DNA of 50,695 nucleotides from an uncultured Bacilli bacterium (GTDB lineage Bacteria > Bacillota_I > Bacilli_A > RF39 > UBA660): contig CANQYB010000005.1 in assembly GCA_947627975.1 (NCBI GenBank), forward strand, positions 1 to 50,695, given 5' to 3'. A program made the position numbers and the translations under genes. Positions 27,130 to 36,592 of this stretch are shown here, piece by piece. The notes below the pieces were generated by a model. That model had not been told where the DNA came from. It saw only the letters and a list, made by a program, of their open reading frames with translations, and ran no database searches. Each line of letters begins with the position of its first letter. Position 1 is the first letter of the stretch.

Positions 27130-29343
27130 ATGGATTTTGATAAATTACTTAAAGATCAAGAAGTAAAAAATGATGCAGCTAATATAATTAAAAACACAAT
27201 GAAATTAGTTGAAGATTTTTCTTCTTATATCGAAGATGATGATAAATTTTTACTTGAAAATGCTATAAGTGAACTTAAAAATGCTTTAATTAAAAATAAT
27301 ATTGAAGAAATTTTTGTCAAAAAAAATGTTTTGAAAAAAATAACATTAAAAATTTCTGATAAAATATATAGTTCTTATAATAATAATGATGAAAAAGAAA
27401 ATAAATTAAATAATGAAAATTTATCATCAAATGATGAAAATAAAATTAAAGAAGACAAATATCAAAAAAATAAAACAAAAAAAGATAAAAAAAATAAAAA
27501 TAAAAAAAGCAAATGGAAAGATTTAAAAAAATCAAAAAAAATAATATTTTTAACTATTTTAATATTTTTAACTATTTTAATTTTTTCAGTTATTATTTAT
27601 TTTGTTTTTATAAAAAACAATAAAATAGTTAATAATAATGATTATTATTATAAAAATGGAAAATTATATTTTAAAAATGCAGATGGAGTAGAAATAGGAA
27701 AATACAAATGTCAAAATAAAGATGAAAAATTATGTAAAATTGCTAGTGAATTTTCAGATGATGAATTTGATAATGATAAATATGTTTTAGAAAACAATAA
27801 TAAATATAATTTTATTACTAAAATTTATTTTAATAGATATGCTTTTATTTATGATAATAGTTCTTCCTCATCTAATAAAATTTTCTTATATGATATTGAA
27901 AATGAAAAAATTTTAAAAACTTTATATGGAATAAAAACATATAAATATGATGGCAAAAATTATTTTGTCGGTAAAAATAAAAAAGGAAAACAATATTTAA
28001 TTACTATAAATAAAAATAAAATTGTTTATGATAAAAAATATTTTGATTATATTGGTATATATACAAAAAATAAAGCAAATTTATTTTATATAACTAAAAA
28101 TGAAAATTTAAATACGATTTTTAATGATAATTTTAATTCTATTTATGAGGGAAAAGATACTATTAAAAGTTTAAATGATAAATATATTGTTTTATATAAT
28201 GAAAATAAATATAAATTAATAAATTATGAAAACAAGGAAATAGATTTTGATGCATCATATATTAGTCTATTTAATGATTTTTATGTTAAAATTATTGATG
28301 ATAAATTAAATATTTTCAATTATGAAAAAAATACTTTATTACCTGAAGATATAACTTTGAAAAATAAATATTATAATAAAATTATAACGATGAAAAATAA
28401 TAAAATTAAAAATACACAACAAGCTTTTGAAATAAAAAATAATAATAATGAAATAACGATAATTACTTATAATAATAAAAAGAAAACTAAATATAAATTT
28501 AATTTATTAGAATTAAACCTAAATACTAAATTATCATATTATTCTTATGCAAATAAAACTTTATATTTTTATAAAAATAAAGATAAGAAAGAACTTTTAG
28601 GTAAATATAATTGTAATTTAAAAAACGTTGTTTCAAAAAATGATAATTATTATAATCAATGTAAGATATATTCAAATAATAATTTTAAAGAACATATTTT
28701 TTCATCTCGATATTTATTTATAAAAGATGGTGAAAACATTAACTTATATGATTTAGCATCAAATAAAATTTTAAATTCGTATTCAGACTTGCAAGCAAGT
28801 ATAATGGATGATTTTTTCATCAATGATACTACTTATATTAAAGTTATTAATAATAAAAAGTATGGATTAATTAAAATTGTAAGAAATAACGTAGACGATT
28901 TAATTACGCCAAAATATAATTATTTAGAAATCATTAATGATAATTATGTTAAAGCAAAAGATGATTTATCATTTATCTTATTAGATATTAATGGTAAAAA
29001 CTTAAAAGCAAATTATAAAAATGGTTATTATGCAGTAAAAAACTCTAATTCAAGATACGAAGTTTATTCATTTACTGATAATAGACAAATTAGTGGATCT
29101 TTTGCTTATGTTAAATTTTACGAAAAATATATAGCTTTAGTCACTGATAGCAATATTTTATTACTTTATAATTATAATGCAACAAGGTTAATTGATGGAG
29201 TAGGTGTTGTATCAAAAAATAATTTTGATATAACTGACAATGAAAATACAACTGTAATTTCATCCGGAGTAAATAATTATATTTTCGATAATTCTAGTAT
29301 ACCATGGAAAAGAGTTAATAAAGGAAATGAAACAAATGAATAA
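27130..29343 (+). CDS. Single-pass membrane protein with two extracellular WG-like modules
   Basis: A 737-residue protein of unknown function. Residues 1-100 are a cytoplasmic helical domain. A lysine-rich linker (about 110-137) precedes one membrane segment (about 138-161), and the rest should face outside. The outside part has two copies of a module. Each has a GKYxC strand (near 190 and 491), a second Cys, a [NS]RY.FI.D block, a LYD......KIL block and a WG-repeat-like segment such as NNKYGLIKIVRNNVDDLITP. The paired cysteines could form disulfides. The following gene carries a third copy and overlaps this one by eight bases. It is probably a surface sensor or scaffold; that role is inference. 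Confidence 0.75.
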   Translation: MDFDKLLKDQEVKNDAANIIKNTMKLVEDFSSYIEDDDKFLLENAISELKNALIKNNIEEIFVKKNVLKKITLKISDKIYSSYNNNDEKENKLNNENLSSNDENKIKEDKYQKNKTKKDKKNKNKKSKWKDLKKSKKIIFLTILIFLTILIFSVIIYFVFIKNNKIVNNNDYYYKNGKLYFKNADGVEIGKYKCQNKDEKLCKIASEFSDDEFDNDKYVLENNNKYNFITKIYFNRYAFIYDNSSSSSNKIFLYDIENEKILKTLYGIKTYKYDGKNYFVGKNKKGKQYLITINKNKIVYDKKYFDYIGIYTKNKANLFYITKNENLNTIFNDNFNSIYEGKDTIKSLNDKYIVLYNENKYKLINYENKEIDFDASYISLFNDFYVKIIDDKLNIFNYEKNTLLPEDITLKNKYYNKIITMKNNKIKNTQQAFEIKNNNNEITIITYNNKKKTKYKFNLLELNLNTKLSYYSYANKTLYFYKNKDKKELLGKYNCNLKNVVSKNDNYYNQCKIYSNNNFKEHIFSSRYLFIKDGENINLYDLASNKILNSYSDLQASIMDDFFINDTTYIKVINNKKYGLIKIVRNNVDDLITPKYNYLEIINDNYVKAKDDLSFILLDINGKNLKANYKNGYYAVKNSNSRYEVYSFTDNRQISGSFAYVKFYEKYIALVTDSNILLLYNYNATRLIDGVGVVSKNNFDITDNENTTVISSGVNNYIFDNSSIPWKRVNKGNETNE

Positions 29344-30301
29344 AAAAAATAAGATTTTTATATTTACAACATTAACATTAATATTTATATTTAGTATTTT
29401 AGCGATATCAGGCAATGTACTTGATAAAAAAATTATTTTGTATAGTAAAAATCAAAAAGCTGAAATACCAAAAAATGTTTTAACTTTTAAAGATAATTTT
29501 AATAAAATTATTGGACAGTATAAATGTAACTATGAAAATTGCAATTTTGCTTATACTACTATTGATGATAATAAGTATTATTTAGAATATTTAATTAGCG
29601 AAAATCATATTTTTGATGAAGTAATTAATGATAGATTTGTTTTTATAGAAGATTATAATAATGAAAATAATAGAAAAACTATTATATATGATATATTAAA
29701 TAGAAAAAAATTTATGGAAGTTGATTATATTAAAAATTATAATATTAATTTAGAAAATAATTATTTTATCTATTGTATAAATGATAAATTTGGTATTTTA
29801 TCTTTAAATGATAATGGTAAAATTTTATTTAGTCCTATTTTTGACTACATAGGAGTTAATAATCAAGTAGATGTTAATTCTAATAAATTATTAGCTGATA
29901 AATTTGTAGCCAAACAAGATAATAAATGGATGATAATAGATTTATCAGGAAATGCTTTATCAATATTATTTGATTATCCAATAGCAAATTATAATGGCTT
30001 ATATATTACTACTTATGAAAATGGCAAATATAAACTTTATGATTATGATGGTAATGAATATTTAAAAAACAATTCATTAGATTATATTAGTTTTACAGCT
30101 AAATTTGTAAATGTTGTTGAAAATAAAAAATTAAAAGTCATTGATCCAAAAACAAATCTAATACTCACTTCCAATATACTATTAGAAAAAGATAATTATA
30201 AATATGAAAATTCTTTTATAGCTCGACTTGAAAATAATAAATATAATATTACAGTACTTTCTGATAGGGGAATTATAAATAAATTTACTCTTGATACATA
30301 A
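29336..30301 (+). CDS. Membrane-anchored protein with one WG-like module
   Basis: A 321-residue paralogue of the C-terminal part of the preceding protein. An N-terminal signal anchor (about residues 6-27) is followed by an outside domain. It contains the same module: GQYKC near residue 60, Cys four residues later, NDRFVFIEDY, TIIYDILNRKKFM and the WG-like NDKFGILSLNDNGKILFSP. ATG 29336 is chosen because AAGGA lies ten bases upstream; ATG 29327 is too close to it. Overlap with the upstream gene implies coupled translation and probably a joint complex. The function is unknown. Confidence 0.75.
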   Translation: MNKKNKIFIFTTLTLIFIFSILAISGNVLDKKIILYSKNQKAEIPKNVLTFKDNFNKIIGQYKCNYENCNFAYTTIDDNKYYLEYLISENHIFDEVINDRFVFIEDYNNENNRKTIIYDILNRKKFMEVDYIKNYNINLENNYFIYCINDKFGILSLNDNGKILFSPIFDYIGVNNQVDVNSNKLLADKFVAKQDNKWMIIDLSGNALSILFDYPIANYNGLYITTYENGKYKLYDYDGNEYLKNNSLDYISFTAKFVNVVENKKLKVIDPKTNLILTSNILLEKDNYKYENSFIARLENNKYNITVLSDRGIINKFTLDT

Positions 30302-30342
30302 GAATTTATTTTTATAACATTTAATTTATTAAGGAGATATTT

Positions 30343-31344
30343 ATGAAATATAGTATTTTTGTTCCTGGAAGACTTTGTATAATTGGTGAACATTCTGACT
30401 GGGCTTCGAATTTTGATATTTATAAAGGCTTAGCAATTTGTGCAACATTAGACAAAGGAATTTATGCAACATTTTTTAAAGATAATAATATTATTATAAG
30501 CGAAAATAACAAAATAATTATAAATATTGAACCAAATATAATAAATCTAAAAAAATATTTATCAGATGATTATTTAAAATATATTGTGTCTTCATTAATT
30601 TATATGATAGAAAATTACAACGTTTTAGGAATAAATATTAATATTAATAAGGTTACTTTGCCAATAAAAAAAGGTTTTGCCTCATCAACTGCAATAATTT
30701 TAACAGTAATTAAATCATATAATAAGACATATAACTTAGATTTAAAAATTGAGGATGAAATGAGACTAGCTTTAGAAATTGAAAAAAAAATAGGGTCCAA
30801 ATTAGGAATGATGGATACAATATGTGCAATGCAAAAAGGAACATATTTACTTAATTTTAAAAAAAACAATATTAAAATTAATAATATTGTTGTAAAAAAT
30901 AAATTTTATTTTGTTTTTGCCTCTTTAAATTCCTCTAAAAATACAATAGGAATTTTAAATGATTTACATAATTGTTATATTAATAATTTAGATATGCAAG
31001 AATTTTTAGGTAAAGAAAATGAAAACTATGTTAATAAGGCTTTTTTATCTTTAATTAATGGAAATGCTAATGAACTTGGAAAAATTATGAATAATTATCA
31101 AAAAAGATTTGATGAGGTTATGATTAAATATAGTAGATATTTAAAATCTCCCATACTACATAAATTAATGAATGATAAAAATTTAAAGATTAAATCATAT
31201 GGAATTAAAGGAGTAGGATCACAAGGTGATGGAGCAGTTCAAATACTTGCTAAATCATTAAGCGATACACTTTATATTGTAAATTACTTATCAAAAATAT
31301 ATAATATAAAAGCAGATTATTGTATTTTAGGAAAGCAGGAATAA
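30343..31344 (+). CDS. GHMP-family small-molecule kinase
   Basis: A 333-residue GHMP kinase. Motif 1, PGRLCIIGEHSDWA, is galactokinase-like. The ATP-binding motif 2 is LPIKKGFASSTAIIL, and motif 3 is GVGSQGDGAVQIL. The opening GEH.DW suggests a sugar or sugar-acid substrate, but the exact one cannot be told. It heads a run of surface-glycan genes and its stop is two bases before the start of a glycosyltransferase, so it probably phosphorylates a sugar for activation in that pathway. A strong AAGGAG site precedes ATG 30343. Confidence 0.8.
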   Translation: MKYSIFVPGRLCIIGEHSDWASNFDIYKGLAICATLDKGIYATFFKDNNIIISENNKIIINIEPNIINLKKYLSDDYLKYIVSSLIYMIENYNVLGINININKVTLPIKKGFASSTAIILTVIKSYNKTYNLDLKIEDEMRLALEIEKKIGSKLGMMDTICAMQKGTYLLNFKKNNIKINNIVVKNKFYFVFASLNSSKNTIGILNDLHNCYINNLDMQEFLGKENENYVNKAFLSLINGNANELGKIMNNYQKRFDEVMIKYSRYLKSPILHKLMNDKNLKIKSYGIKGVGSQGDGAVQILAKSLSDTLYIVNYLSKIYNIKADYCILGKQE

Positions 31345-31346
31345 AA

Positions 31347-32258
31347 GTGGATTTAATTAGTTTAGTTGTACCAGTTTATAACGAAGAAAATATGATTAAT
31401 TTATTTTATGACGAATTTTTAAAATTTAATAAAAAAATGAATTATGTAAATTTTGAAATAATATTTGTTGATGATGGTTCAAATGATAAATCATTAGATA
31501 ATTTAAAAAAATTAAATAAAAAAGATAAAAGAATAAGATATATTAGTTTCTCAAAAAATTTTGGTAAGGATGCTGCTATGTTTGCTGGTTTAAAATATGC
31601 AAAAGGTAATTTTACAACTGTTATGGATGTTGATTTACAAGATCCTTTTGATTTACTTATTCAAATGTATGATTATGTTAAAAATGGTGAATATGATTCA
31701 GCTGCCGCTTATAGAATTAATAGAAAAGGAGAAAGTTTTTTTCGAAGTTTTTTGGCCCGTATTTTTTATAAATTAATGAAAAAAATAACTAAACTTGATA
31801 TTAAAAGTGGGGCAAGAGATTATCGTTTAATTAACGATAAAATGAAAAATGAAGTTTTAAAATTAAATGAAAAGGTAAGATTTATAAAGGGAATATATGC
31901 CTGGGTGGGATTTAAAACAAAATGGATACCTTATAATAATATCAAAAGAAAAGAAGGAAAAACCAAATGGTCATTTTTTAAATTATTTAAGAATTACATA
32001 ATTGGTATTACAGCAAATTCTAATTTTTTACTAAATATGATTATCTATTTTGGAATATTTATGTGTATTACTTTTTTAATTATGTTATTTATATTATTAA
32101 TTTTTTCTTTAATTAATTATTCGATTTTAATAATTTTATTTGGCTGTTTATTTACAGGATTAATTTTAATTTCGCTTGGCATAGTTGGAAATTATGTTTC
32201 AAATATTTACATTGAAACTCAAAACAGGCCAATTTACATAATAAAAGAAATGAAATAA
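31347..32258 (+). CDS. Polyprenyl-phosphate glycosyltransferase, GtrB/DPM1-like family 2
   Basis: A 303-residue membrane glycosyltransferase. The GT-A domain starts LVVPVYNEENMINLFYDEF, with the nucleotide-sugar motif FVDDGSNDKS and the metal motif DVDLQDP. The QDP form and two C-terminal membrane helices (about 225-250 and 258-290) are typical of GtrB-type enzymes, which move a sugar from a nucleotide donor to undecaprenyl phosphate. The start is GTG 31347 with AGGA six bases upstream. It follows the GHMP kinase by two bases, so the pair probably activates and loads one sugar. Confidence 0.88.
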   Translation: MDLISLVVPVYNEENMINLFYDEFLKFNKKMNYVNFEIIFVDDGSNDKSLDNLKKLNKKDKRIRYISFSKNFGKDAAMFAGLKYAKGNFTTVMDVDLQDPFDLLIQMYDYVKNGEYDSAAAYRINRKGESFFRSFLARIFYKLMKKITKLDIKSGARDYRLINDKMKNEVLKLNEKVRFIKGIYAWVGFKTKWIPYNNIKRKEGKTKWSFFKLFKNYIIGITANSNFLLNMIIYFGIFMCITFLIMLFILLIFSLINYSILIILFGCLFTGLILISLGIVGNYVSNIYIETQNRPIYIIKEMK

Positions 32259-32262
32259 ACAT

Positions 32263-33615
32263 TTATCGTAGTTTAATATTTATTTCATCTACAGATTTTA
32301 TTTCATTTTTTTTATTATAATATTTATAATTTAAATACATTTTATCACAATACAAAAATTGAAAACTAAAAAGCCTTTTATATTCAAAAAATATAATATT
32401 ATATTTATTATCATACCTTGGACATTTTATATTTTTATTATTGTTAATTATTTGATTATTTATATATTTTTCCTTAAGTATATTAAATTTGTTATAATCT
32501 AAATAAATATAACGTAAAGATATTGAATATATTAGTAAAAAAGTCAATTGCAATATTAATATAATTTTTATATATTTTTTTGAAAAGGTTAAAAATTTGC
32601 TTAAATAATAAATAAAAATATTATAAAAACTAATTGCAATAATTAATATAGATCGTACTTCAAAATATTTTCCAAATATTTGAGAAAAAAGGGCAATAAA
32701 AGATATTGTAAAATTTATTAATAATATATTATATAACTTAGAAGATATACTTATTTTTTTCTTTTTACAATAAACAATATAGATTATTGTAAATATAATC
32801 ATAAGCAAAATTAATATAATGTAATGTTTAAAAAAGTTTTCAAACATTTTATTTTTAGTTATTATTGCCCATTTTAAGCCATCAAAAGAATTAATTCTAA
32901 TTTTCGTAGATTTTGATGTAATCATTATTAAAAAACTTATAGAAGTTACAATAGTTGCAAAAATTGGCCACTTAATAATTTTTTTGTTTTTCTTAAAATA
33001 AATAAAAGTAGAAATTATCATATAAACTATTAAAGTTGGAACAATATTTTCTGTTGAAAATCCCGCTATGAAAAAAAATGTAAAATATAAAATTAATTTT
33101 CTTTTCTTATTTTTAAAAATATTTTTATTTTCTTGTAAATATCTAAAGGGAATGCCAGCAATTAATATTATAATTGTGTCAAAAAATTGATTAAAGCAAC
33201 CAGCTTCCCATAAAAATATTTCTGAAAAAGCTGGCGTAAGAGTAAAAAGAAAAATGCTACTAAAAAGTATAAATATAAAATAATGTTTTACTTTAATTTT
33301 TCCAAAAGTATAAAAAATAATAAGATTATTTAATACAATAAAATTAATTGAGCTAATTAAATAAAAAATATATTTTGGAAAAGCACCAACTGTAAAATAA
33401 ACAAGTTCTCCAATTCTTAAATTCCAAAATATGGCTCTATTATATATGTGCTTGATTGTTTGAAAAAATGTTAATCGTGGATTATAAAGATAGGTATTTG
33501 CTAAAATATTGTCAATACCTATTTGTTCAATTACGGTTAATATAATTAAATAACATAGTGCAATAAATAAATTTATTAAAATTACATTTTTATTTTTTTT
33601 TAAACAATCAATCAT
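32263..33615 (-). CDS. Polytopic membrane protein, DUF6056-like
   Basis: A 450-residue protein with about ten hydrophobic segments and a short hydrophilic C-terminal tail. Phrases such as NPRLTFFQTIKHIYNRAIFW, LRIGELVYF, FLWEAGCFNQFFDTI and FSTENIVPTL resemble the DUF6056 family of cell-surface membrane proteins, possibly lipid-linked-sugar transferases. The similarity is judged by eye. The start is ATG 33615, preceded by AAAGAGG. It is on the opposite strand to the surrounding glycan genes and ends four bases from the GtrB-like gene, with no clear terminator between. Confidence 0.6.
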   Translation of the reverse strand: MIDCLKKNKNVILINLFIALCYLIILTVIEQIGIDNILANTYLYNPRLTFFQTIKHIYNRAIFWNLRIGELVYFTVGAFPKYIFYLISSINFIVLNNLIIFYTFGKIKVKHYFIFILFSSIFLFTLTPAFSEIFLWEAGCFNQFFDTIIILIAGIPFRYLQENKNIFKNKKRKLILYFTFFFIAGFSTENIVPTLIVYMIISTFIYFKKNKKIIKWPIFATIVTSISFLIMITSKSTKIRINSFDGLKWAIITKNKMFENFFKHYIILILLMIIFTIIYIVYCKKKKISISSKLYNILLINFTISFIALFSQIFGKYFEVRSILIIAISFYNIFIYYLSKFLTFSKKYIKIILILQLTFLLIYSISLRYIYLDYNKFNILKEKYINNQIINNNKNIKCPRYDNKYNIIFFEYKRLFSFQFLYCDKMYLNYKYYNKKNEIKSVDEINIKLR

Positions 33616-33674
33616 AGTTTTACCTCTTTTATATTTTAACATAATAATATTAAATATAAAATAAAAAAATATAG

Positions 33675-33703
33675 TTGTGAAATATTCATTTAATTGTTAT
33701 ACT
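33675..33703 (+). promoter_or_regulatory. Promoter of the O-antigen-ligase-like operon
   Basis: TTGTGA (33675-33680), a 17-base spacer and TATACT (33698-33703) with a TGT extension, 27 bases before ATG 33730. Confidence 0.7.
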
Positions 33704-33729
33704 TTATTTAGAATGTTGTTGGTGATTGA

Positions 33730-35031
33730 ATGAAAATTAATTTTAAAAATTTTTTTGAGAAGTTTAGTTTTATATTAATTTTTTTGTATTGTATATTACC
33801 ATTTGTTTTATCGATAGTAAATGTACTTAATTATAATATTTCATATGATTTTAGATTTATATATACTTTAATAATAGGCTTATTATCCTTGTTATTATTT
33901 ATAACTTATTTAATAAAGGAATTAAAAAAGCCAAAAATCAATTTAAAAAATATTTTACCAATAATTTTATTATGTTTATTTTTTATATGGGCATGTTTAT
34001 CAGCATTATTTTCATTTGATAAAAAAATAGCTTTTTTAGGTAGTGAATATAGAAAAGAGGGAGTTTTATCTTATTTATTTTATGGTGGTTTTATTGGGCT
34101 TGGAGCAATGATTAAAAATGAAAAAAAATATATTATTTTAGGAAATATTTTATTACTTACCGCTATTTTTGCAGGTATAATTAATTATTTAAGTACGAAT
34201 TTATCTTTAAGATTATTTTTAAATCTACCATATTCAGGTTTTTTTCATCATCCAAATCATTTTGGCTATTTTTTAGATATTTCTATTATAATTTCAATTA
34301 TTTTATTTTTAAAAAATAAAAGTAAAATTTTTAAGATATATTATTTTGTTACTTATTTATTCTTATTATTTATTTTAATTATAAATAATACTTTTGGATC
34401 TTACTTAGCAATTTTATTTTCTTTGGTAATTTTATTAATATACCTTATTAAAAATAAATTTTACAAGTATGGAATTTTAATAATTGTACCATTTTTAATT
34501 TTATCATGTACATTAAAAACATCAAATTATGAGAATAATAAAGTAATTGTGTTTGACAATTTTATTGTACTTGCATATGATTTGAGAATTATTGTAAAAC
34601 CTCAATATGGTTATTTAAAAAAATATGAACCTGATAAAGAAAATATTGATTCAGTTGGTTCGTTTAGAGGCGGACTTTGGCGTAATGGACTAAATTTTAT
34701 AAAACAAAAACCAATATTTGGCTATGGGCCAGATAGTTTAGAAAGAGAGTATAATAAAGTAAATATATATATGGATAGAGCACATAATTTAATTATTCAA
34801 TTAGCTGCATCAGTGGGAATTATAGGAGCTTTATTATATTTTTCAAGCTTAATAATTACACTTATAAAAACATATAATAAAAGCAAATTTAATATGGCTA
34901 TTTCTTTAATTATTTTATGTTATTTAATTTCTGCTATGTTTGGTAATTCAATGTATACAATTTCACCTTATTTTATGTTTTTATATGGAATTTTAATTGG
35001 TAGATATATTGATGGTGATAAATATGTATAA
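33730..35031 (+). CDS. O-antigen ligase / Wzy-like polymerase family protein
   Basis: A 433-residue polytopic membrane protein with about eleven hydrophobic segments. It has the Wzy_C-type large loop near the C-terminus: FRGGLWRNGLNFIKQKPIFG, GPDSLEREY and DRAHNLIIQLAASVGIIGA. The conserved Arg and His-Asn residues of this loop act in glycan polymerisation or transfer. It is in an operon with the sugar transferase and a family 2 glycosyltransferase, overlapping the former by eight bases. It probably polymerises, or ligates to the wall, a surface polysaccharide. No flippase gene is present in the window. Confidence 0.85.
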   Translation: MKINFKNFFEKFSFILIFLYCILPFVLSIVNVLNYNISYDFRFIYTLIIGLLSLLLFITYLIKELKKPKINLKNILPIILLCLFFIWACLSALFSFDKKIAFLGSEYRKEGVLSYLFYGGFIGLGAMIKNEKKYIILGNILLLTAIFAGIINYLSTNLSLRLFLNLPYSGFFHHPNHFGYFLDISIIISIILFLKNKSKIFKIYYFVTYLFLLFILIINNTFGSYLAILFSLVILLIYLIKNKFYKYGILIIVPFLILSCTLKTSNYENNKVIVFDNFIVLAYDLRIIVKPQYGYLKKYEPDKENIDSVGSFRGGLWRNGLNFIKQKPIFGYGPDSLEREYNKVNIYMDRAHNLIIQLAASVGIIGALLYFSSLIITLIKTYNKSKFNMAISLIILCYLISAMFGNSMYTISPYFMFLYGILIGRYIDGDKYV

Positions 35032-35626
35032 AAATTTTTTTAAAAGATTATTGGACATTTTATTATCGGTTATTTTACTTGTAATATTATTTCCATTATT
35101 TATAATTATTGGTTTAGTAATAAAATTATCTTCATCTGGTAAAGTTATATTTATACATAAAAGATATGGTCTTAATGGAAAAATTATTTACTTATATAAA
35201 TTTAGAACTATGTATGAAAATGCTAAATATTTAGAAAGAAAATTTACAAAAGAAGAAAAAATGGAATATAAAAAAAATTTTAAGTTAATTGATGATTTTA
35301 GAGTTATAAAATTTGGTAAATTTTTGCGAAGACATTGTTTAGATGAACTTCCTCAACTTGTAAATATATTAAAAGGAGATATGAGTTTTATTGGGCCACG
35401 TCCTGTTATATATAAAGAATTATTAAAATATAAAAAAAATAAAAATCTATTTTTAAGTATAAGACCTGGTTTAACAGGACTTTGGCAAGTTAATAAAGAA
35501 AAAATTAAATCATATAATAAAAGAATTAAAACAGAAATTTACTATGTAAAAAATTATAATTTTTTGCTTGATACAAAAATTTTTTTTAAAACTTTTGTCC
35601 ATGTATTTAAAGGAAATGATTATTAA
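35024..35626 (+). CDS. Initiating bacterial sugar transferase (polyprenyl-phosphate glycosylphosphotransferase)
   Basis: A 200-residue enzyme that starts lipid-linked repeat-unit synthesis by moving a sugar phosphate to undecaprenyl phosphate. It shows the minimal catalytic form: one membrane-embedded helix (about 10-32), then YLYKFRTMYENA, DDFRVIKFGKFLRRHCLDELPQ (read in two parts), GDMSFIGPRPV and RPGLTGLWQV. The start is ATG 35024, with GGTGAT just upstream. It overlaps the ligase gene by eight bases and the next glycosyltransferase by one base. Confidence 0.93.
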   Translation: MYKNFFKRLLDILLSVILLVILFPLFIIIGLVIKLSSSGKVIFIHKRYGLNGKIIYLYKFRTMYENAKYLERKFTKEEKMEYKKNFKLIDDFRVIKFGKFLRRHCLDELPQLVNILKGDMSFIGPRPVIYKELLKYKKNKNLFLSIRPGLTGLWQVNKEKIKSYNKRIKTEIYYVKNYNFLLDTKIFFKTFVHVFKGNDY

Positions 35627-36582
35627 TGAAAAAAATAAAGTATACTATTTTAATTACAGTTTATAATAAAGAAAAATATTTAAAAAAATGTTTAGATTCA
35701 ATATTTAATCAAACTTTTAAAGAATTTGAAGTAATAGCTTGTGATGATGGATCTACTGATAGGGGATATGATATATTAAAAAAATATGATATAAAATTAT
35801 ATAAAAGAAAAAATCATGGTGTATCTGATACACGAAATTTTTTAATAAGTAAAGTTAAAACTAAGTATTTTTTATTTGTTGATGCAGACGATTATATTGA
35901 TAAAAATTTATTGGCTACTATTAATAAATATGACGATTATGACATTTTAAGTTTTAATGGAAAAGAAGTAAGCGAAAATAATAAAGTTAAAAAATTATTA
36001 AATAAGGGATCATTTATTGGAAATGGCTTAGAAGTGATAAAAAAATTAATTTCTAAACATGTATATTTTGATGTTCCATGGGGATATGTATATAATACTG
36101 AATATATTATTAAAAATAATTTTTTATATCCTTCAAAAAGAGTTCATGAAGATTTTTATTTAACTCCCTTAATTATAATTAATGCCAAAAAAATTATTGG
36201 AATTGAAGATTATTTATATAATTATGTTCAATCAAAAAATAGCATTGTAAGAAATAAACAAATGATTGAAATAAGAAAAAAAGATATGCTAAATAATTAT
36301 TTTAGTTTGTGTAAAAAAGTAGATGAAAAAAAAGATATAGATGATAATACTAAAAAATATTTATATTCATTTTTTCTTAGAACAATTTTATGTTTTACAA
36401 ATGAGTTAAAATTAATAGATAGATTTAAATATTTAAAAAATATAAATAAAAAAAATAATAAATATTTTTATCTATCAGTATTTGATGGTAGGGTAAAAAA
36501 ATTTTTAATGAATATCAGTTTAAATATATATATAATTTTTGGTATTCCATATTATAAATTAAAAAATATATTAATAAAGTGA
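35626..36582 (+). CDS. Family 2 glycosyltransferase
   Basis: A 318-residue GT-A enzyme: ILITVYNKEKYLKKCLDSIF, CDDGSTD for the nucleotide sugar and FVDADDYID for the metal. A conserved HED-like step is seen as RVHEDFYLTPL. There is no membrane segment other than a hydrophobic C-terminal stretch near residue 300, perhaps a membrane association helix. It starts in TAATG overlap with the sugar transferase and should add the second or a later sugar of the repeat unit. The specific sugar is unknown. Confidence 0.88.
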   Translation: MKKIKYTILITVYNKEKYLKKCLDSIFNQTFKEFEVIACDDGSTDRGYDILKKYDIKLYKRKNHGVSDTRNFLISKVKTKYFLFVDADDYIDKNLLATINKYDDYDILSFNGKEVSENNKVKKLLNKGSFIGNGLEVIKKLISKHVYFDVPWGYVYNTEYIIKNNFLYPSKRVHEDFYLTPLIIINAKKIIGIEDYLYNYVQSKNSIVRNKQMIEIRKKDMLNNYFSLCKKVDEKKDIDDNTKKYLYSFFLRTILCFTNELKLIDRFKYLKNINKKNNKYFYLSVFDGRVKKFLMNISLNIYIIFGIPYYKLKNILIK

Positions 36583-36592
36583 GTGATAAAAT

